This document shows positions 34,699 through 44,091 of a stretch of 64,000 nucleotides of DNA, piece by piece. The DNA comes from Mesotaenium endlicherianum (taxonomy: Eukaryota > Streptophyta > Zygnematophyceae > Zygnematales > Mesotaeniaceae), in contig WELA01007991.1 in assembly GCA_009602735.1 (NCBI GenBank), positions 1 to 64,000 of the forward strand, written 5' to 3'. A model generated the notes under the pieces. It saw only the letters and a list, made by a program, of their open reading frames with translations. It did not search any database and had not been told where the DNA came from. Numbering within the stretch: position 1 is the first letter of the stretch; the number at the start of each line of letters is the position of its first letter. Position numbers and translations under genes: made by a program.

Positions 34699-35286
34699 TT
34701 ACGGCGTGTCGTTGTTCCAGTTAACGTAATTCAATTCGGTAGAACTGTAATGGCCTGCGTGGAGATAGCGGTTCACCTGGAAACTTTTGTAGGCTTTCCA
34801 GTTGCATTGTTCTGTGATACTGGTATCGCCTTTGTTGTACTGGCTCCTGATAAAAACCCGTTTAACGTTATTGCTTTCTTCATCGAGTAATATATTTATT
34901 TCCCGGATGATGGCGTTATCGTGGGCAGTTGTGTAACTGAGTGTATAGCTTTTTGTACCCAGGTCGCGAAAAACAGATTCTCGGTACAGCACTTTAATAT
35001 TGGGCGCCGAGATATCCTTGCTGAGAAAAATACCTGCCAGCTGTTTAAATGCTTCCTGGTTCAGTGAAGCAGAATCTTTTTTGCCGTCTTTGATGGTGAC
35101 GCGGTAGATGGGCGTATGAAGCGATTGTGCATAAGCCAACTGGTCTTTGAAAAAAACGGGCAATGCAAAGAAACCGGTTGTGTCTGCTGAAGCTGTTTGC
35201 GGACTGGCAGGCGCGGCATGGTGACCACAAGCAACAGATAATACTGCTATCAAAAAAACTAAAAGAGCAGGGACTGATTTTTTCAT
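34699..35286 (-). CDS. Lipoprotein of unknown function
   Basis: 195 residues. The signal peptide ends in a lipobox LSVAC (Cys20). The mature part is a mixed alpha/beta domain (about 40-195) with no recognised motif; KVLYRESVFRDLGTKSYTLSY and REINILLDEESNNVKRVFIRS suggest beta strands. It may be co-transcribed with uvrC, 10 bases downstream, but the functional link is unclear. A terminator upstream separates it from the anti-sigma-like gene. Confidence 0.65.
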   Translation of the reverse strand: MKKSVPALLVFLIAVLSVACGHHAAPASPQTASADTTGFFALPVFFKDQLAYAQSLHTPIYRVTIKDGKKDSASLNQEAFKQLAGIFLSKDISAPNIKVLYRESVFRDLGTKSYTLSYTTAHDNAIIREINILLDEESNNVKRVFIRSQYNKGDTSITEQCNWKAYKSFQVNRYLHAGHYSSTELNYVNWNNDTP

Positions 35287-35311
35287 CCTACAAAATTATC
35301 CAATCACCTGC

Positions 35312-35340
35312 ATAAAAAACCACTGCCCTTACAGCAGTGG
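35312..35340 (-). terminator. Terminator of the anti-sigma-like gene
   Basis: CCACTGC and GCAGTGG (35320-35326 and 35334-35340) form a hairpin, followed on the minus strand by a T-run. Confidence 0.8.
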
Positions 35341-35364
35341 TCAGAAGAATCATGCATATGGGTT

Positions 35365-36825
35365 TTATTTCGAAAGTTGTTTTGTGATACCCAGTCTCAA
35401 CCCATAATCAAGCAGGTATTCCTTGATGGGGTAGAGGTTGGAATAAGTGGGTAGGTGCTGGTATCGGATCTGCGGCCCCAGTTGGATGGTAGCGCCTCTT
35501 GTTTTATACGTAAGGTTGATGCCTACACCTGTATTTACATTCCATTTGCGAAGGAATGAACCGCCGTCGGCATAATGCTTGAGGTCGGTAGACAACAGGT
35601 ACACTTTTTTGTTGAGTGTGAAAGTGGGTTGTACAGAAGCTTCTGTATTCACGCCCCAATGATTTCCATTGAATATCTCCCATTGTATGCCCAGCGGAAT
35701 AGATACCTGGTACAGTTTATTATCGAGTTGCGTTGCGCTCAACCCCGAATTGTTATGATAGGGTGAATACAGGTTGATGTTTTCGATACCACGGTAATTG
35801 ATCAGGGATATGGTAGCCACATCGCTGGTGGGCGACTGGAATGTTTCGATATAATACTGCCTGATGTTCATTTGCACCCCTGTTTTGAACTTGAGGCGGT
35901 TGCTCATATTATACAGCACTGCAAAACCAAATTCGAGTCCGATAGCAGGCTTGTGACGCACTACCTGGTTAACGTCAGAGCTGTTGTTCTGGCTCAGGGG
36001 CGTGTTAACAGCATTGCTGGCAGGTTGTATGATCTCTTTCAGTTTCTCATCGGTGAGTTTGCGATAACTGGTAGAAGGCGTGAGGTAGAACTGGATGCCT
36101 ACTCTGGAATTCCTTTTCTGGTTGATAACAACAGGCGGATTGTAAGCATAAGCAGAGGCTTTGTGTGTGTTCTCCGTAACCGGTGGCGTTGTTGTTTCAG
36201 TGGTAGTGGCAGGAGCTGCTTTCTCACTTGCAGCAAGACTATTGGCTGTATCCACATCCTGCCTGTTATCTGTAGGAGCAGTGGATGAAGACGTACTCAA
36301 CGAACGGGTTTTGTTGCTTTGGGCTGATGTAACCAAAGATGCGGCAGGCTTGAGGGTTGTTGTTTTGGCAGTGATGGTTGCCATGGTCTTTTCTGTTGCA
36401 GCGGTGGCTACAGCATCATATCCGACCGTAGGAACAGTTTCGGGCTGCGGCAGTGTTGCCGTTTGTCTGCTGGCCAGTTCCTCGAGTGTAGCTGCAGTGA
36501 CATGTCCGGATGCCATCTGTGTGAAATAATTTTCTTGTACTGATCTGGTGGTATGATCTGCCGATGCTGCCAGGTTGTTTTTCATCTGCCCGTTAACCAG
36601 CAGTGTATGCGCGGCGAACCTTGCAGGATGGTTAATAAGTAAAGTGGAAAGGGTGAGTGCGGTAATGATGAAAAGGGCAAAAAAGCTGAGCGCCGGCCAG
36701 GAATGGTTTCCATGTAACTCCGTGCGAATATTCTTCCAGACATGGTCGGAAGGATATATCCGGTGCTGTTTTACTTCGTCGTGTAAAAACTGCTCAAGTT
36801 CGTCTCTGTAGTTTTGGTTTTCCAT
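35365..36825 (-). CDS. Dma-like dual-membrane-spanning anti-sigma factor
   Basis: 486 residues from the ATG at 36825 (an in-frame ATG at 36834 is possible and is the basis for the numbers here). Residues 1-45 are charged and cytosolic (RDELEQFLHDEVKQHRIYPS, HVWKNIRTEL). One membrane helix follows (about 47-67). Residues 70-235 are a low-complexity Ala/Thr/Ser linker. Residues about 243-489 alternate like strands of a small outer-membrane barrel (GIQFYLTPSTSYRKL, GLEFGFAVLYNMS, VSIPLGIQWEIF, TIQLGPQIRYQ) and end GLRLGITKQLSK. The layout, plus an ECF sigma gene 30-39 bases upstream, matches the Dma anti-sigma factors of Bacteroides, which cross both membranes. Assignment is by architecture. Confidence 0.75.
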   Translation of the reverse strand: MENQNYRDELEQFLHDEVKQHRIYPSDHVWKNIRTELHGNHSWPALSFFALFIITALTLSTLLINHPARFAAHTLLVNGQMKNNLAASADHTTRSVQENYFTQMASGHVTAATLEELASRQTATLPQPETVPTVGYDAVATAATEKTMATITAKTTTLKPAASLVTSAQSNKTRSLSTSSSTAPTDNRQDVDTANSLAASEKAAPATTTETTTPPVTENTHKASAYAYNPPVVINQKRNSRVGIQFYLTPSTSYRKLTDEKLKEIIQPASNAVNTPLSQNNSSDVNQVVRHKPAIGLEFGFAVLYNMSNRLKFKTGVQMNIRQYYIETFQSPTSDVATISLINYRGIENINLYSPYHNNSGLSATQLDNKLYQVSIPLGIQWEIFNGNHWGVNTEASVQPTFTLNKKVYLLSTDLKHYADGGSFLRKWNVNTGVGINLTYKTRGATIQLGPQIRYQHLPTYSNLYPIKEYLLDYGLRLGITKQLSK

Positions 36826-36864
36826 AACAAACACGGCATCAATCTATCGGTCAATCAACCACTG

Positions 36865-37443
36865 CTATTTTTTAAATGCAGCCAGCCAATGAAAATCTTC
36901 TTTAGGCATCTCAATGATTTTTTTCTTTACCAGTATGGTCTCCAGCATCGATTTGGCGCGCGTATATTGACTACGGCTGGTGCTTTCTTCGATGTCCAGC
37001 ATCATACCTATCTCTTTATGACTATATCCTTCCATAGCATACAGGTTCAATACCGTCCGGTATCCGATGGGTAATAACCTGATGCACTCAATGATCTGCC
37101 GGGCCTGCATGATGGATGGAATGGTCTCTTCCCGCACTTCCACCATAGTGGCATAATCCAGATCAACCCGCTCATTGAATTTTTTATTCTTCTTCAAGAA
37201 GTTGATACAGGTATGCACGACGATCCTCCTGATCCATCCTTCAAATGCCCCTTTGTTCTGGAACGTATGTATTTGGGTAAACACTTTAATGAACCCCTCC
37301 TGCAACATATCCTCTGCGTCTTCACGGCTCTGTGCGAAGCGATAACAAACGCTCAGCATCTTAGGGCTGAACCGGTTGTACAGTTCGCGTTGGGCCGCAG
37401 AATCATTATGTAAACAGCCAGCAATGATTGCCTGTTCTGTCAT
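36865..37443 (-). CDS. ECF-type RNA polymerase sigma factor
   Basis: 192 residues, sigma-70 family. Region 2 is seen in LYNRFSPKMLSVCYRFAQSREDAEDMLQEGFIKVF and in the AFEGWIRRIVVHTCINFLKK segment; region 4 in LLPIGYRTVLNLYAMEGYSHKEIGMMLDIEESTSRSQYTRAK. It directs RNA polymerase to a stress or envelope regulon. The next gene on the same strand is the candidate membrane-spanning anti-sigma factor, so its activity is probably held by that protein. DUF1800/DUF1501 genes start divergently 136 bases away. Confidence 0.93.
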   Translation of the reverse strand: MTEQAIIAGCLHNDSAAQRELYNRFSPKMLSVCYRFAQSREDAEDMLQEGFIKVFTQIHTFQNKGAFEGWIRRIVVHTCINFLKKNKKFNERVDLDYATMVEVREETIPSIMQARQIIECIRLLPIGYRTVLNLYAMEGYSHKEIGMMLDIEESTSRSQYTRAKSMLETILVKKKIIEMPKEDFHWLAAFKK

Positions 37444-37579
37444 GAGGGGTAAGTGTGTACCCTAAATATAGACATTATTTCCCTTCTTATGCTGCATAGT
37501 ACGGCCAAAATGTATCTGTTGATTAATTTTAAACGTTCTTGCGAAAAACCGATTTCAGATCAGACCTAAACCCCTCGGC

Positions 37580-39208
37580 ATGACGTCCAGAATGGATTTT
37601 CCAGCTCCGCCTCCTGCAACAGGACTGGCGCCTTATTCCGGTCCCTGGACCGAAAACGAAGTCATTCACCTGCTGAAACGGGCCATGTTTGGCGCCAGGC
37701 GGGCCGATATCAGCTATTTCCTGGGCAAGACCTGTTCCCAGGCGGTTGATGAATTGCTCAATCCCCAGGCCCCCCTGCCAGCTCCTCCGGTTAAAGAATA
37801 TACTACACCGGCAACCGCCAACCCGGCCGACAGTAATATCGTTGCGGGCAGTACCTGGGTGGGTGATGCCAATACCGATGGTTCGGTGAACAGCCTGCGG
37901 GTAGCTTCTTTCAAGAAATGGTGGATGGGACAGATGGTGAACCAGGACAGGAGCATCCGGGAAAAGATGACCTTTTTCTGGCACAACCATTTTTCTACCG
38001 AAACAGGGGTGATCAGCTATGCGCAATATGTGTACAAGCACCACGCCATGCTGCGGGCCAATGCGCTGGGCAACTTCAGGAGCCTGGTAAAAGCGGTGAC
38101 CATCGATCCGGGTATGCTGGTATTCCTGAATGGTCAACAGAATGTGGCGGCGGCGCCTGATGAAAACTACGGAAGGGAATTACAGGAACTGTTCTGCTGC
38201 GGAAAGGGACCGGGATCGCAATACACAGAAGCCGATGTGAAAGCTGCAGCACGCGTACTTACCGGTTGGCGCAATAACGCAACGAACATCAGTTCTTATT
38301 TCGACATCAACCGGCACGATAAGAACAGCAAACAATTCTCTTCATTCTATAACAATACCGTAATACAAGGACGCACTACTGCAACAGCCGGTGATGAAGA
38401 GATCGATGCCATGATCTCTATGATACTGGCTACCGATGAAGTGGCCATGTACATTTGCCGCCGCCTCTATCGGTGGTTTGTTTATTACGATATCGACAGT
38501 ACGGTAGAAGCGAATGTAATTACTCCGTTAGCCGCCATTTTCCGCAGCAACAATTATAATATTGTGCCGGTCCTCAGTACTTTGCTCAAAAGTGAACACT
38601 TCTTCGACGCACTCTCCAGAGGGTGCCAGATCAAGAGCCCGGTGGATTTTGTAGTGGGATTTTGCAGGGAACTGGAATTGAGTTTCCCGCCTCTTACAGA
38701 TTATGTGAGCAATTACGGACATTGGAATTATCTCCTGAGCTGGGTTGCCAGCCTGCAACAGAACATCGGCGATCCGCCCGATGTGAGCGGTTGGAAAGCT
38801 TATTACCAGGCGCCGCAGTTTTATGAAACATGGATCAACAGCGACACGCTTCCCAAGCGCAATCAATTCAGCGATATCCTGATGAACAGCGGCTATACGT
38901 TCAATGGTAAGAAAATAATGGTAGACGGCGCAGGGTTCATCAAAACATTGTCGCAGCCCGGCGATCCGAACAAACTCATCGATGACCTGACCAGGCTTTT
39001 GTTCAGGATCGATTTGTCGGCCGCTTCCAAAGCGCAGGTGAAACAGGATATTTTGCTGAGCGGACAAATCAGCGATTATTACTGGACGAGTGCGTGGAAC
39101 CAGTATGTTTCCACGCCCGGTGATACGGCCAATACCACTACTGTTAAGAACAAAGTGCGCGATCTGTTGAAATACCTGATGGACCTTTCTGAATATCAGC
39201 TGGCATAA
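37580..39208 (+). CDS. DUF1800 protein
   Basis: 542 residues. The N-terminus has the family signature HLLKRAMFGARRADISYFLGK, followed by KKWWMGQMVNQDRSIREKMTFFWHNHFSTE and NYGRELQELFCCGKG...YTEADVKAAARVLTGWR. No obvious signal peptide. DUF1800 genes lie next to DUF1501 genes across many phyla, here with a 10-base gap. Biochemical role unknown; a partnership with the secreted DUF1501 protein is likely. Confidence 0.9.
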   Translation: MTSRMDFPAPPPATGLAPYSGPWTENEVIHLLKRAMFGARRADISYFLGKTCSQAVDELLNPQAPLPAPPVKEYTTPATANPADSNIVAGSTWVGDANTDGSVNSLRVASFKKWWMGQMVNQDRSIREKMTFFWHNHFSTETGVISYAQYVYKHHAMLRANALGNFRSLVKAVTIDPGMLVFLNGQQNVAAAPDENYGRELQELFCCGKGPGSQYTEADVKAAARVLTGWRNNATNISSYFDINRHDKNSKQFSSFYNNTVIQGRTTATAGDEEIDAMISMILATDEVAMYICRRLYRWFVYYDIDSTVEANVITPLAAIFRSNNYNIVPVLSTLLKSEHFFDALSRGCQIKSPVDFVVGFCRELELSFPPLTDYVSNYGHWNYLLSWVASLQQNIGDPPDVSGWKAYYQAPQFYETWINSDTLPKRNQFSDILMNSGYTFNGKKIMVDGAGFIKTLSQPGDPNKLIDDLTRLLFRIDLSAASKAQVKQDILLSGQISDYYWTSAWNQYVSTPGDTANTTTVKNKVRDLLKYLMDLSEYQLA

Positions 39209-39218
39209 AACCATTCAA

Positions 39219-40784
39219 ATGAAGAGAAGAGATTTTTTACGCAATTCCGGAGTACTGATCCCTTCACTGCTGGGAGGATTATCGGTAAAAGCATTCAGCG
39301 TTGAAGACCTGTTGATGCAGGGCATGTTCCTGCCTACCACCGAAACAGACCATGTGCTGGTGATTATTCAGCTCAGTGGGGGTAACGACGGACTGAACAC
39401 GGTCATTCCCCTCGAGTATTATAGTAATTATACCAATGCCAGGAGCAATATTGCCATTCCGCAGCAATCGGTATTGTCTTTGAGCGGCACGCAAAAAGTA
39501 GGATTGCATCCGGCCATGACGGGACTGCAAAATATGTTCAACGACGGGCGTGTAAAACTGGTCCATTCGGTAGGTTATCCGCAACCTAATTTTTCGCATT
39601 TCAGGGCAACAGATATCTGGATGAGTGGCAGCGACAGCAATACCACGGTCAACAGTGGCTGGGCTGGGCGTTATTTGAATTATGAATATCCTAATTTCCC
39701 CAATGGTTATCCCAATGCCAGCATGCGCGACCCGCTGGCTATCCAGATCGGTTCCATCACATCGCTGACTTTACAGGGACCGGCAGTGAGCATGGGTATG
39801 AGCATCAGCAATACCAATAATTTTTACAACCTCATCAATGGTGTACAGGATCCGGCGCCGGAAACGCCGGCGGGTAAAGAGTTGAAGTTCGTGCGCATGG
39901 TGGCGCAGCAAACACAACAATATGCGGCCGTGATCAAAGATGCGGCATCGAAAGTAACGCAACAGGTTACCTATCCTACCAATAACTCATTGGCCGACCA
40001 ATTGAAAATTGTAGCCAGGCTCATCGGCGGCGGTTTGCAAACACGTATTTACATGGTGAACTATGGCGGCTTCGATACACATTCTGCCCAGGTAGACAGT
40101 ACCGATAATACCACCGGCAACCATGCCCGTTTGTTGAAAAATGTAAGCGATGCGATTAAGGCTTTTGAAGACGATCTCAAATTCATGAAAGTAGACGACA
40201 GGGTAACAGGCATGACTTTCTCTGAATTCGGCAGACGTATCAAGAGCAATGGAAGTATAGGCACCGACCATGGATCTGCGGCGCCTATGTTTATTTTCGG
40301 AAAGAATGTGATTGGCGGCGTATTGGGCGATACACCCAATATTGCAGCCAGTGTGAGTGTGAACGACAATCTCCCTTTTCAATACGATTTCAGGAGCGTG
40401 TATGCTACCTTATTATCTAACTGGCTTTGTGTTGATGAAAAAGACCTGCAGCAGATCATGCTCAAGAATTTTCAAATGCTTCCACTGGTGAGCACGGTAT
40501 CCTGCAAAAAGCCGATAAACCTTTCGGGAGAAACGCTCATCAGCAACTACCCCAATCCATTCACCAGTTCTACGGTGATCACTTTCAAAACCTCCGGCGG
40601 GCATACCCTGGTACAGATCATGGACGCCACCGGTAAAGTGATTGCAAACCTCGTTGATAAAGATTATACGGCCGGTAATTACACCATAGTGTTCGACAGT
40701 GGCAATCTCCCTACGGGCGTTTATTATGCCCGCTTACAGAATATGGCTACCCAGCAGGTACATACCATGTTGAAAGCGCGATAA
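39219..40784 (+). CDS. DUF1501 protein with T9SS sorting domain
   Basis: 521 residues. The N-terminus MKRRDFLRNSG resembles a Tat-type leader (RRDFL) followed by a hydrophobic stretch. The body has ISQLSGGNDGLNTV-like residues (VIIQLSGGNDGLNTVIP), DHGSAAPMFIFG and FGRRIKSN, typical of the sulfatase-like DUF1501 family. The last 80 residues are a T9SS type A sorting domain: LISNYPNPFTSSTVITF, VQIMDATGKVI, LPTGVYYARL. So it is probably exported and anchored or released at the cell surface by the Gld/T9SS machinery. Forms an operon with DUF1800. Confidence 0.92.
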   Translation: MKRRDFLRNSGVLIPSLLGGLSVKAFSVEDLLMQGMFLPTTETDHVLVIIQLSGGNDGLNTVIPLEYYSNYTNARSNIAIPQQSVLSLSGTQKVGLHPAMTGLQNMFNDGRVKLVHSVGYPQPNFSHFRATDIWMSGSDSNTTVNSGWAGRYLNYEYPNFPNGYPNASMRDPLAIQIGSITSLTLQGPAVSMGMSISNTNNFYNLINGVQDPAPETPAGKELKFVRMVAQQTQQYAAVIKDAASKVTQQVTYPTNNSLADQLKIVARLIGGGLQTRIYMVNYGGFDTHSAQVDSTDNTTGNHARLLKNVSDAIKAFEDDLKFMKVDDRVTGMTFSEFGRRIKSNGSIGTDHGSAAPMFIFGKNVIGGVLGDTPNIAASVSVNDNLPFQYDFRSVYATLLSNWLCVDEKDLQQIMLKNFQMLPLVSTVSCKKPINLSGETLISNYPNPFTSSTVITFKTSGGHTLVQIMDATGKVIANLVDKDYTAGNYTIVFDSGNLPTGVYYARLQNMATQQVHTMLKAR

Positions 40785-40964
40785 TACGAGTTTCTGTACA
40801 TAAGTAGAAGTTGCTTACTTACAACTGGTAAATGGCGTTAAACAGTTGGTGGATTCCGCCCAACAGTTGAAAAATCCCGGTCAAAGCTGTCAGATTACGT
40901 TCTATGACAACAAAAAGAACACTTATAGATCAGATGTGCTAAAAATTTTAAACAAAAGCACTAT

Positions 40965-41029
40965 ATTTATTGCAAATTTAAAATTATTTTTTATAATATT
41001 TAAAATATTGTTTTAAATTTGCAATAAAT
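40965..41029. promoter_or_regulatory. Symmetrical promoter/operator of the AAA_14 ATPase gene
   Basis: Two perfect 19-base arms (ATTTATTGCAAATTTAAAA at 40965-40983 and its complement at 41011-41029) flank a 27-base AT-only-like spacer with inner AATATTT/AAATATT symmetry. Each arm contains the -7 box TAAATTTG, pointing right at 41014-41021 and left at 40980-40973. The right arm runs into the ATG at 41028. A regulator dimer, divergent promoters or a cruciform are possible explanations. Confidence 0.7.
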
Positions 41030-42281
41030 GATGTTTTTACCTCGTCATATTGAATCCAGGCTACTAGCCGCATTAAAAACCAGTCCGGTCGTATTTTTAA
41101 ACGGCGCCCGGCAAACAGGTAAGAGCACACTTGTAAATGATGTAGCGCAAAACATCGGAAGAAACCATCTGCCGGCATCCTATGTAACTTTCGATAGACC
41201 CACAGTTATGGCTGCAGCTTCAGCAGCACCAGAAGCTTTTTTAACCGGGTATCCCAAACCGCTCATTATTGATGAAGTGCAACTGGTTCCCGAAGTCTTC
41301 CGGGCATTGAAAGTAATTGTTGATGAGGACAGGTTATTTAACAAAGGCGCTGTTGGCAATTACCTACTTACCGGATCGGCCAATATCCTGGCTTTACCCA
41401 AGCTATCTGACCCATTGGTGGGTCGTATGCAGGTGCTCACCCTGTACCCGTTTACTGCTGCTGAGGCGAGTAAAGGCGATGGGAAAGGACTGAACAGGTT
41501 ATTAGAAATGGATTTTTTCGGAATAACAAATCGTGAAATATCCCTGATAGACGCGATGAAACTGGCTACATTCCCGGAAATAGCCATCGCTCATGACAAA
41601 GATCGTAACAGTTGGTATGAGAATTACATTGCTACTTTAATTCAACGGGATGTAAAGCAGATTGCAGAACTGGAGAAAAGTTATTTGCTGCCTCAATTAT
41701 TGCGCATACTGGCTGCCAGGGCAGGAGGCCTCCTGAATGATTCTGATATAGCCAGGGAAATCGGACTGACCTCCCCCACTACTAAAACATACAGGCATAT
41801 ACTGCAAATGATGTTCCTGACCTTTGATATAAGACCCTGGCACAGGAATATTGGCAAACGACTGGTGAAAGCACCTAAAGGATATATCATAGACACTGCG
41901 CTTTTATGTCACATGCTCGATTGGAACATCGACGATCTTGCCACCAGCAAACCCGAATTGTTTGGACATATTCTCGAAAACTATGTGGCAACGGAAATCT
42001 TAAAGCAGTTGAACAACAGCCATATTAACGCTTCATTGTACCATTTCAGAACAAGCGATGGAAAAGAAGTGGATTTTATCATAGAGAAGCCCAACGGATC
42101 TGTCTTTGCTATTGAAGTAAAACGATCCGAAACAGTAACCATAGATGATTTTAAAGGGATAAAAGAATTCCAGGCAATTACGGGAAACGATTTCATTGGT
42201 GGGGTAGTGTTATATACAGGTAAAGAAGTGGTTCCTTTCGGAACAAATCTTTGGGCCGTACCATTGTTTGTTTTGTGGTGA
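41028..42281 (+). CDS. AAA_14/DUF4143 ATPase
   Basis: 417 residues. Walker A FLNGARQTGKSTL and Walker B PLIIDEVQLVPE with a sensor TGSANI segment mark the N-terminal AAA_14 domain. The C-terminal DUF4143 half has the nuclease-like FRTSDGKEVDFIIEKPNG and FAIEVKRSE pattern (Asp-Glu-x-Lys) of the PD-(D/E)xK type. These proteins are abundant and patchily distributed in bacteria and archaea; their function is unknown and a defence or mobile role is often suspected. It stands alone with an unusual inverted-repeat promoter. Confidence 0.9.
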   Translation: MMFLPRHIESRLLAALKTSPVVFLNGARQTGKSTLVNDVAQNIGRNHLPASYVTFDRPTVMAAASAAPEAFLTGYPKPLIIDEVQLVPEVFRALKVIVDEDRLFNKGAVGNYLLTGSANILALPKLSDPLVGRMQVLTLYPFTAAEASKGDGKGLNRLLEMDFFGITNREISLIDAMKLATFPEIAIAHDKDRNSWYENYIATLIQRDVKQIAELEKSYLLPQLLRILAARAGGLLNDSDIAREIGLTSPTTKTYRHILQMMFLTFDIRPWHRNIGKRLVKAPKGYIIDTALLCHMLDWNIDDLATSKPELFGHILENYVATEILKQLNNSHINASLYHFRTSDGKEVDFIIEKPNGSVFAIEVKRSETVTIDDFKGIKEFQAITGNDFIGGVVLYTGKEVVPFGTNLWAVPLFVLW

Positions 42282-42328
42282 CCTAAAAGACGTATAAATG
42301 TGTATATTTCTACAGGAAAACATTCACT

Positions 42329-44047
42329 ATGCCTGATACGTTACATATCCCAACGAATCATCCGGCAGCCACTTCTTTTGATGCCATTGTAGTGGGTAGC
42401 GGCATCAGCGGCGGATGGGCCGCTAAGGAATTGTGTGAAAAAGGATTGAAAACCCTGGTGCTGGAGCGCGGGCGTAATGTAGAGCACATCAAAGATTATC
42501 CTACGGCGAACACGCCCATTTGGGAGTTTCCATACCGGGGCACGCTTTCCAGGAGAGTGTTAGACGCCAATCCTTATATCAGTCGCGCTGCGGGTTATGA
42601 CGCTACTACTGCTCATTTCTTTGTGAAAGATTCAGACCACCCATATGTACAAGAGAAACCATTCGAGTGGATAAGGGGTTACCAAGTAGGTGGCAAGTCA
42701 TTGACCTGGGGGCGGGCATGCGCACGCTGGAGCGATATGGATTTTACAGCGCCGCACCGTTATGGATATGGCATCGAATGGCCCATCGGCTACCAGGATA
42801 TTGCGCCCTGGTACAGTCACGTAGAACAATTCATTGGCGTTTGTGGAAGCAAAGAAGGCATAGATACCATGCCCGATGGAGAATTCCTGCCCGCCTTTGA
42901 ATTGAATTGTGTGGAACAGCATTTGAGAGAAGTGCTGGCAAGTAAATTTAAGCGTCATTATGTATCCGGCAGATGGGCGCAGGTTACAGAACCACAGGCC
43001 ATTCATAAGGAACAAAATCGCCAATGCCTGAGCAGGAACCTTTGCATGCGCGGTTGTCCTTTCGGCGGGTATTTCAGTTCAAATGCCGCTACGCTTCCCT
43101 GGGCAGCCAGGACGGGTAACCTTACGATACGTCCTTTTTCAGTGGTGCATTCTGTTATATATGATGAACAACTGGGCAAGGCAATTGGCGTGAAAGTCAT
43201 TGATGCTAATACCAAAGAAGAAACAATCTATTATGCAAAAGTCATCTTCCTGAATGCTTCTGCTTTAAACACCAACCTCATTTTATTGAACTCAACTTCT
43301 CAACGTTTTCCGCATGGCTTGGGCAATGATAATGGCTTGTTGGGAAAATATATTGGTTTCCATAATTACAGAGCCGGTATGAGCGGCGAATTCGATGGAT
43401 TTGAAGACAAATATTATCGTGTATCCAAGCCTGCGGAATGCATCATTCCCAATTTCAGGAATGTGTACCAAAGAGATACAGACTTTGTAGGAGGTTATGT
43501 GATTTTCAGCGGAGCATACCGGGAAAAATTGAACGATAAAAACATGCCGTCACCTCTCGGTGCGGCATTCAAAGATGCCATCAGTGAACCCGGTAAATGG
43601 GGTGCTTATATGTATATGCAAGGTGAAACCATACCCAAGGAAAGCAATCATGTAAGATTGAGCAAAGATCAAAAAGACCAATGGGGTATTCCCTTGCTGG
43701 TAACATCTGTAGACTATGATGAGAATGATGATAAAATGGTGAAAGACTTTATCGAACAGGGAAAAGCAATGCTGGAAGCCGCGGGAGCTAAAAATATTGT
43801 GGTAAACGAAAACAGGCAGCCTCCCGGTCTGGATATACATGAAATGGGTGGGGTGCGCATGGGCAAAGACCCCGCCACCTCGCTGCTCAACGAATGGAAT
43901 CAACTACATCATTGTAAAAATGTATTTGTTACCGATGGCGCCTGCATGACCAGCACAGGCAATCAAAGCCCGTCCATCCTGTACATGTCGCTGACAGCAA
44001 GAGCCGCGAACTATGCTGTGGAACAAATACAAAAAGGAGTATTGTAA
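42329..44047 (+). CDS. GMC-family FAD-dependent oxidoreductase
   Basis: 572 residues. The FAD-binding motif AIVVGSGISGGWAAKEL is at the N-terminus, a second FAD segment (RGYQVGGKSLTWGRACARW) follows, and the C-terminal GMC domain has DIHEMGGVRMG and TDGACMTSTGNQSPSILYMSL. A Cys cluster in LSRNLCMRGCPFGG is present. Family members oxidise alcohols or sugars, often at the 3-position in Bacteroidota. No Tat signal is visible and no partner subunit gene is adjacent, so the substrate is unknown. Confidence 0.9.
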   Translation: MPDTLHIPTNHPAATSFDAIVVGSGISGGWAAKELCEKGLKTLVLERGRNVEHIKDYPTANTPIWEFPYRGTLSRRVLDANPYISRAAGYDATTAHFFVKDSDHPYVQEKPFEWIRGYQVGGKSLTWGRACARWSDMDFTAPHRYGYGIEWPIGYQDIAPWYSHVEQFIGVCGSKEGIDTMPDGEFLPAFELNCVEQHLREVLASKFKRHYVSGRWAQVTEPQAIHKEQNRQCLSRNLCMRGCPFGGYFSSNAATLPWAARTGNLTIRPFSVVHSVIYDEQLGKAIGVKVIDANTKEETIYYAKVIFLNASALNTNLILLNSTSQRFPHGLGNDNGLLGKYIGFHNYRAGMSGEFDGFEDKYYRVSKPAECIIPNFRNVYQRDTDFVGGYVIFSGAYREKLNDKNMPSPLGAAFKDAISEPGKWGAYMYMQGETIPKESNHVRLSKDQKDQWGIPLLVTSVDYDENDDKMVKDFIEQGKAMLEAAGAKNIVVNENRQPPGLDIHEMGGVRMGKDPATSLLNEWNQLHHCKNVFVTDGACMTSTGNQSPSILYMSLTARAANYAVEQIQKGVL

Positions 44048-44091
44048 ATCAACCTTATTTCTTATTTTTGCAACAATGTAACAAATAGTTA

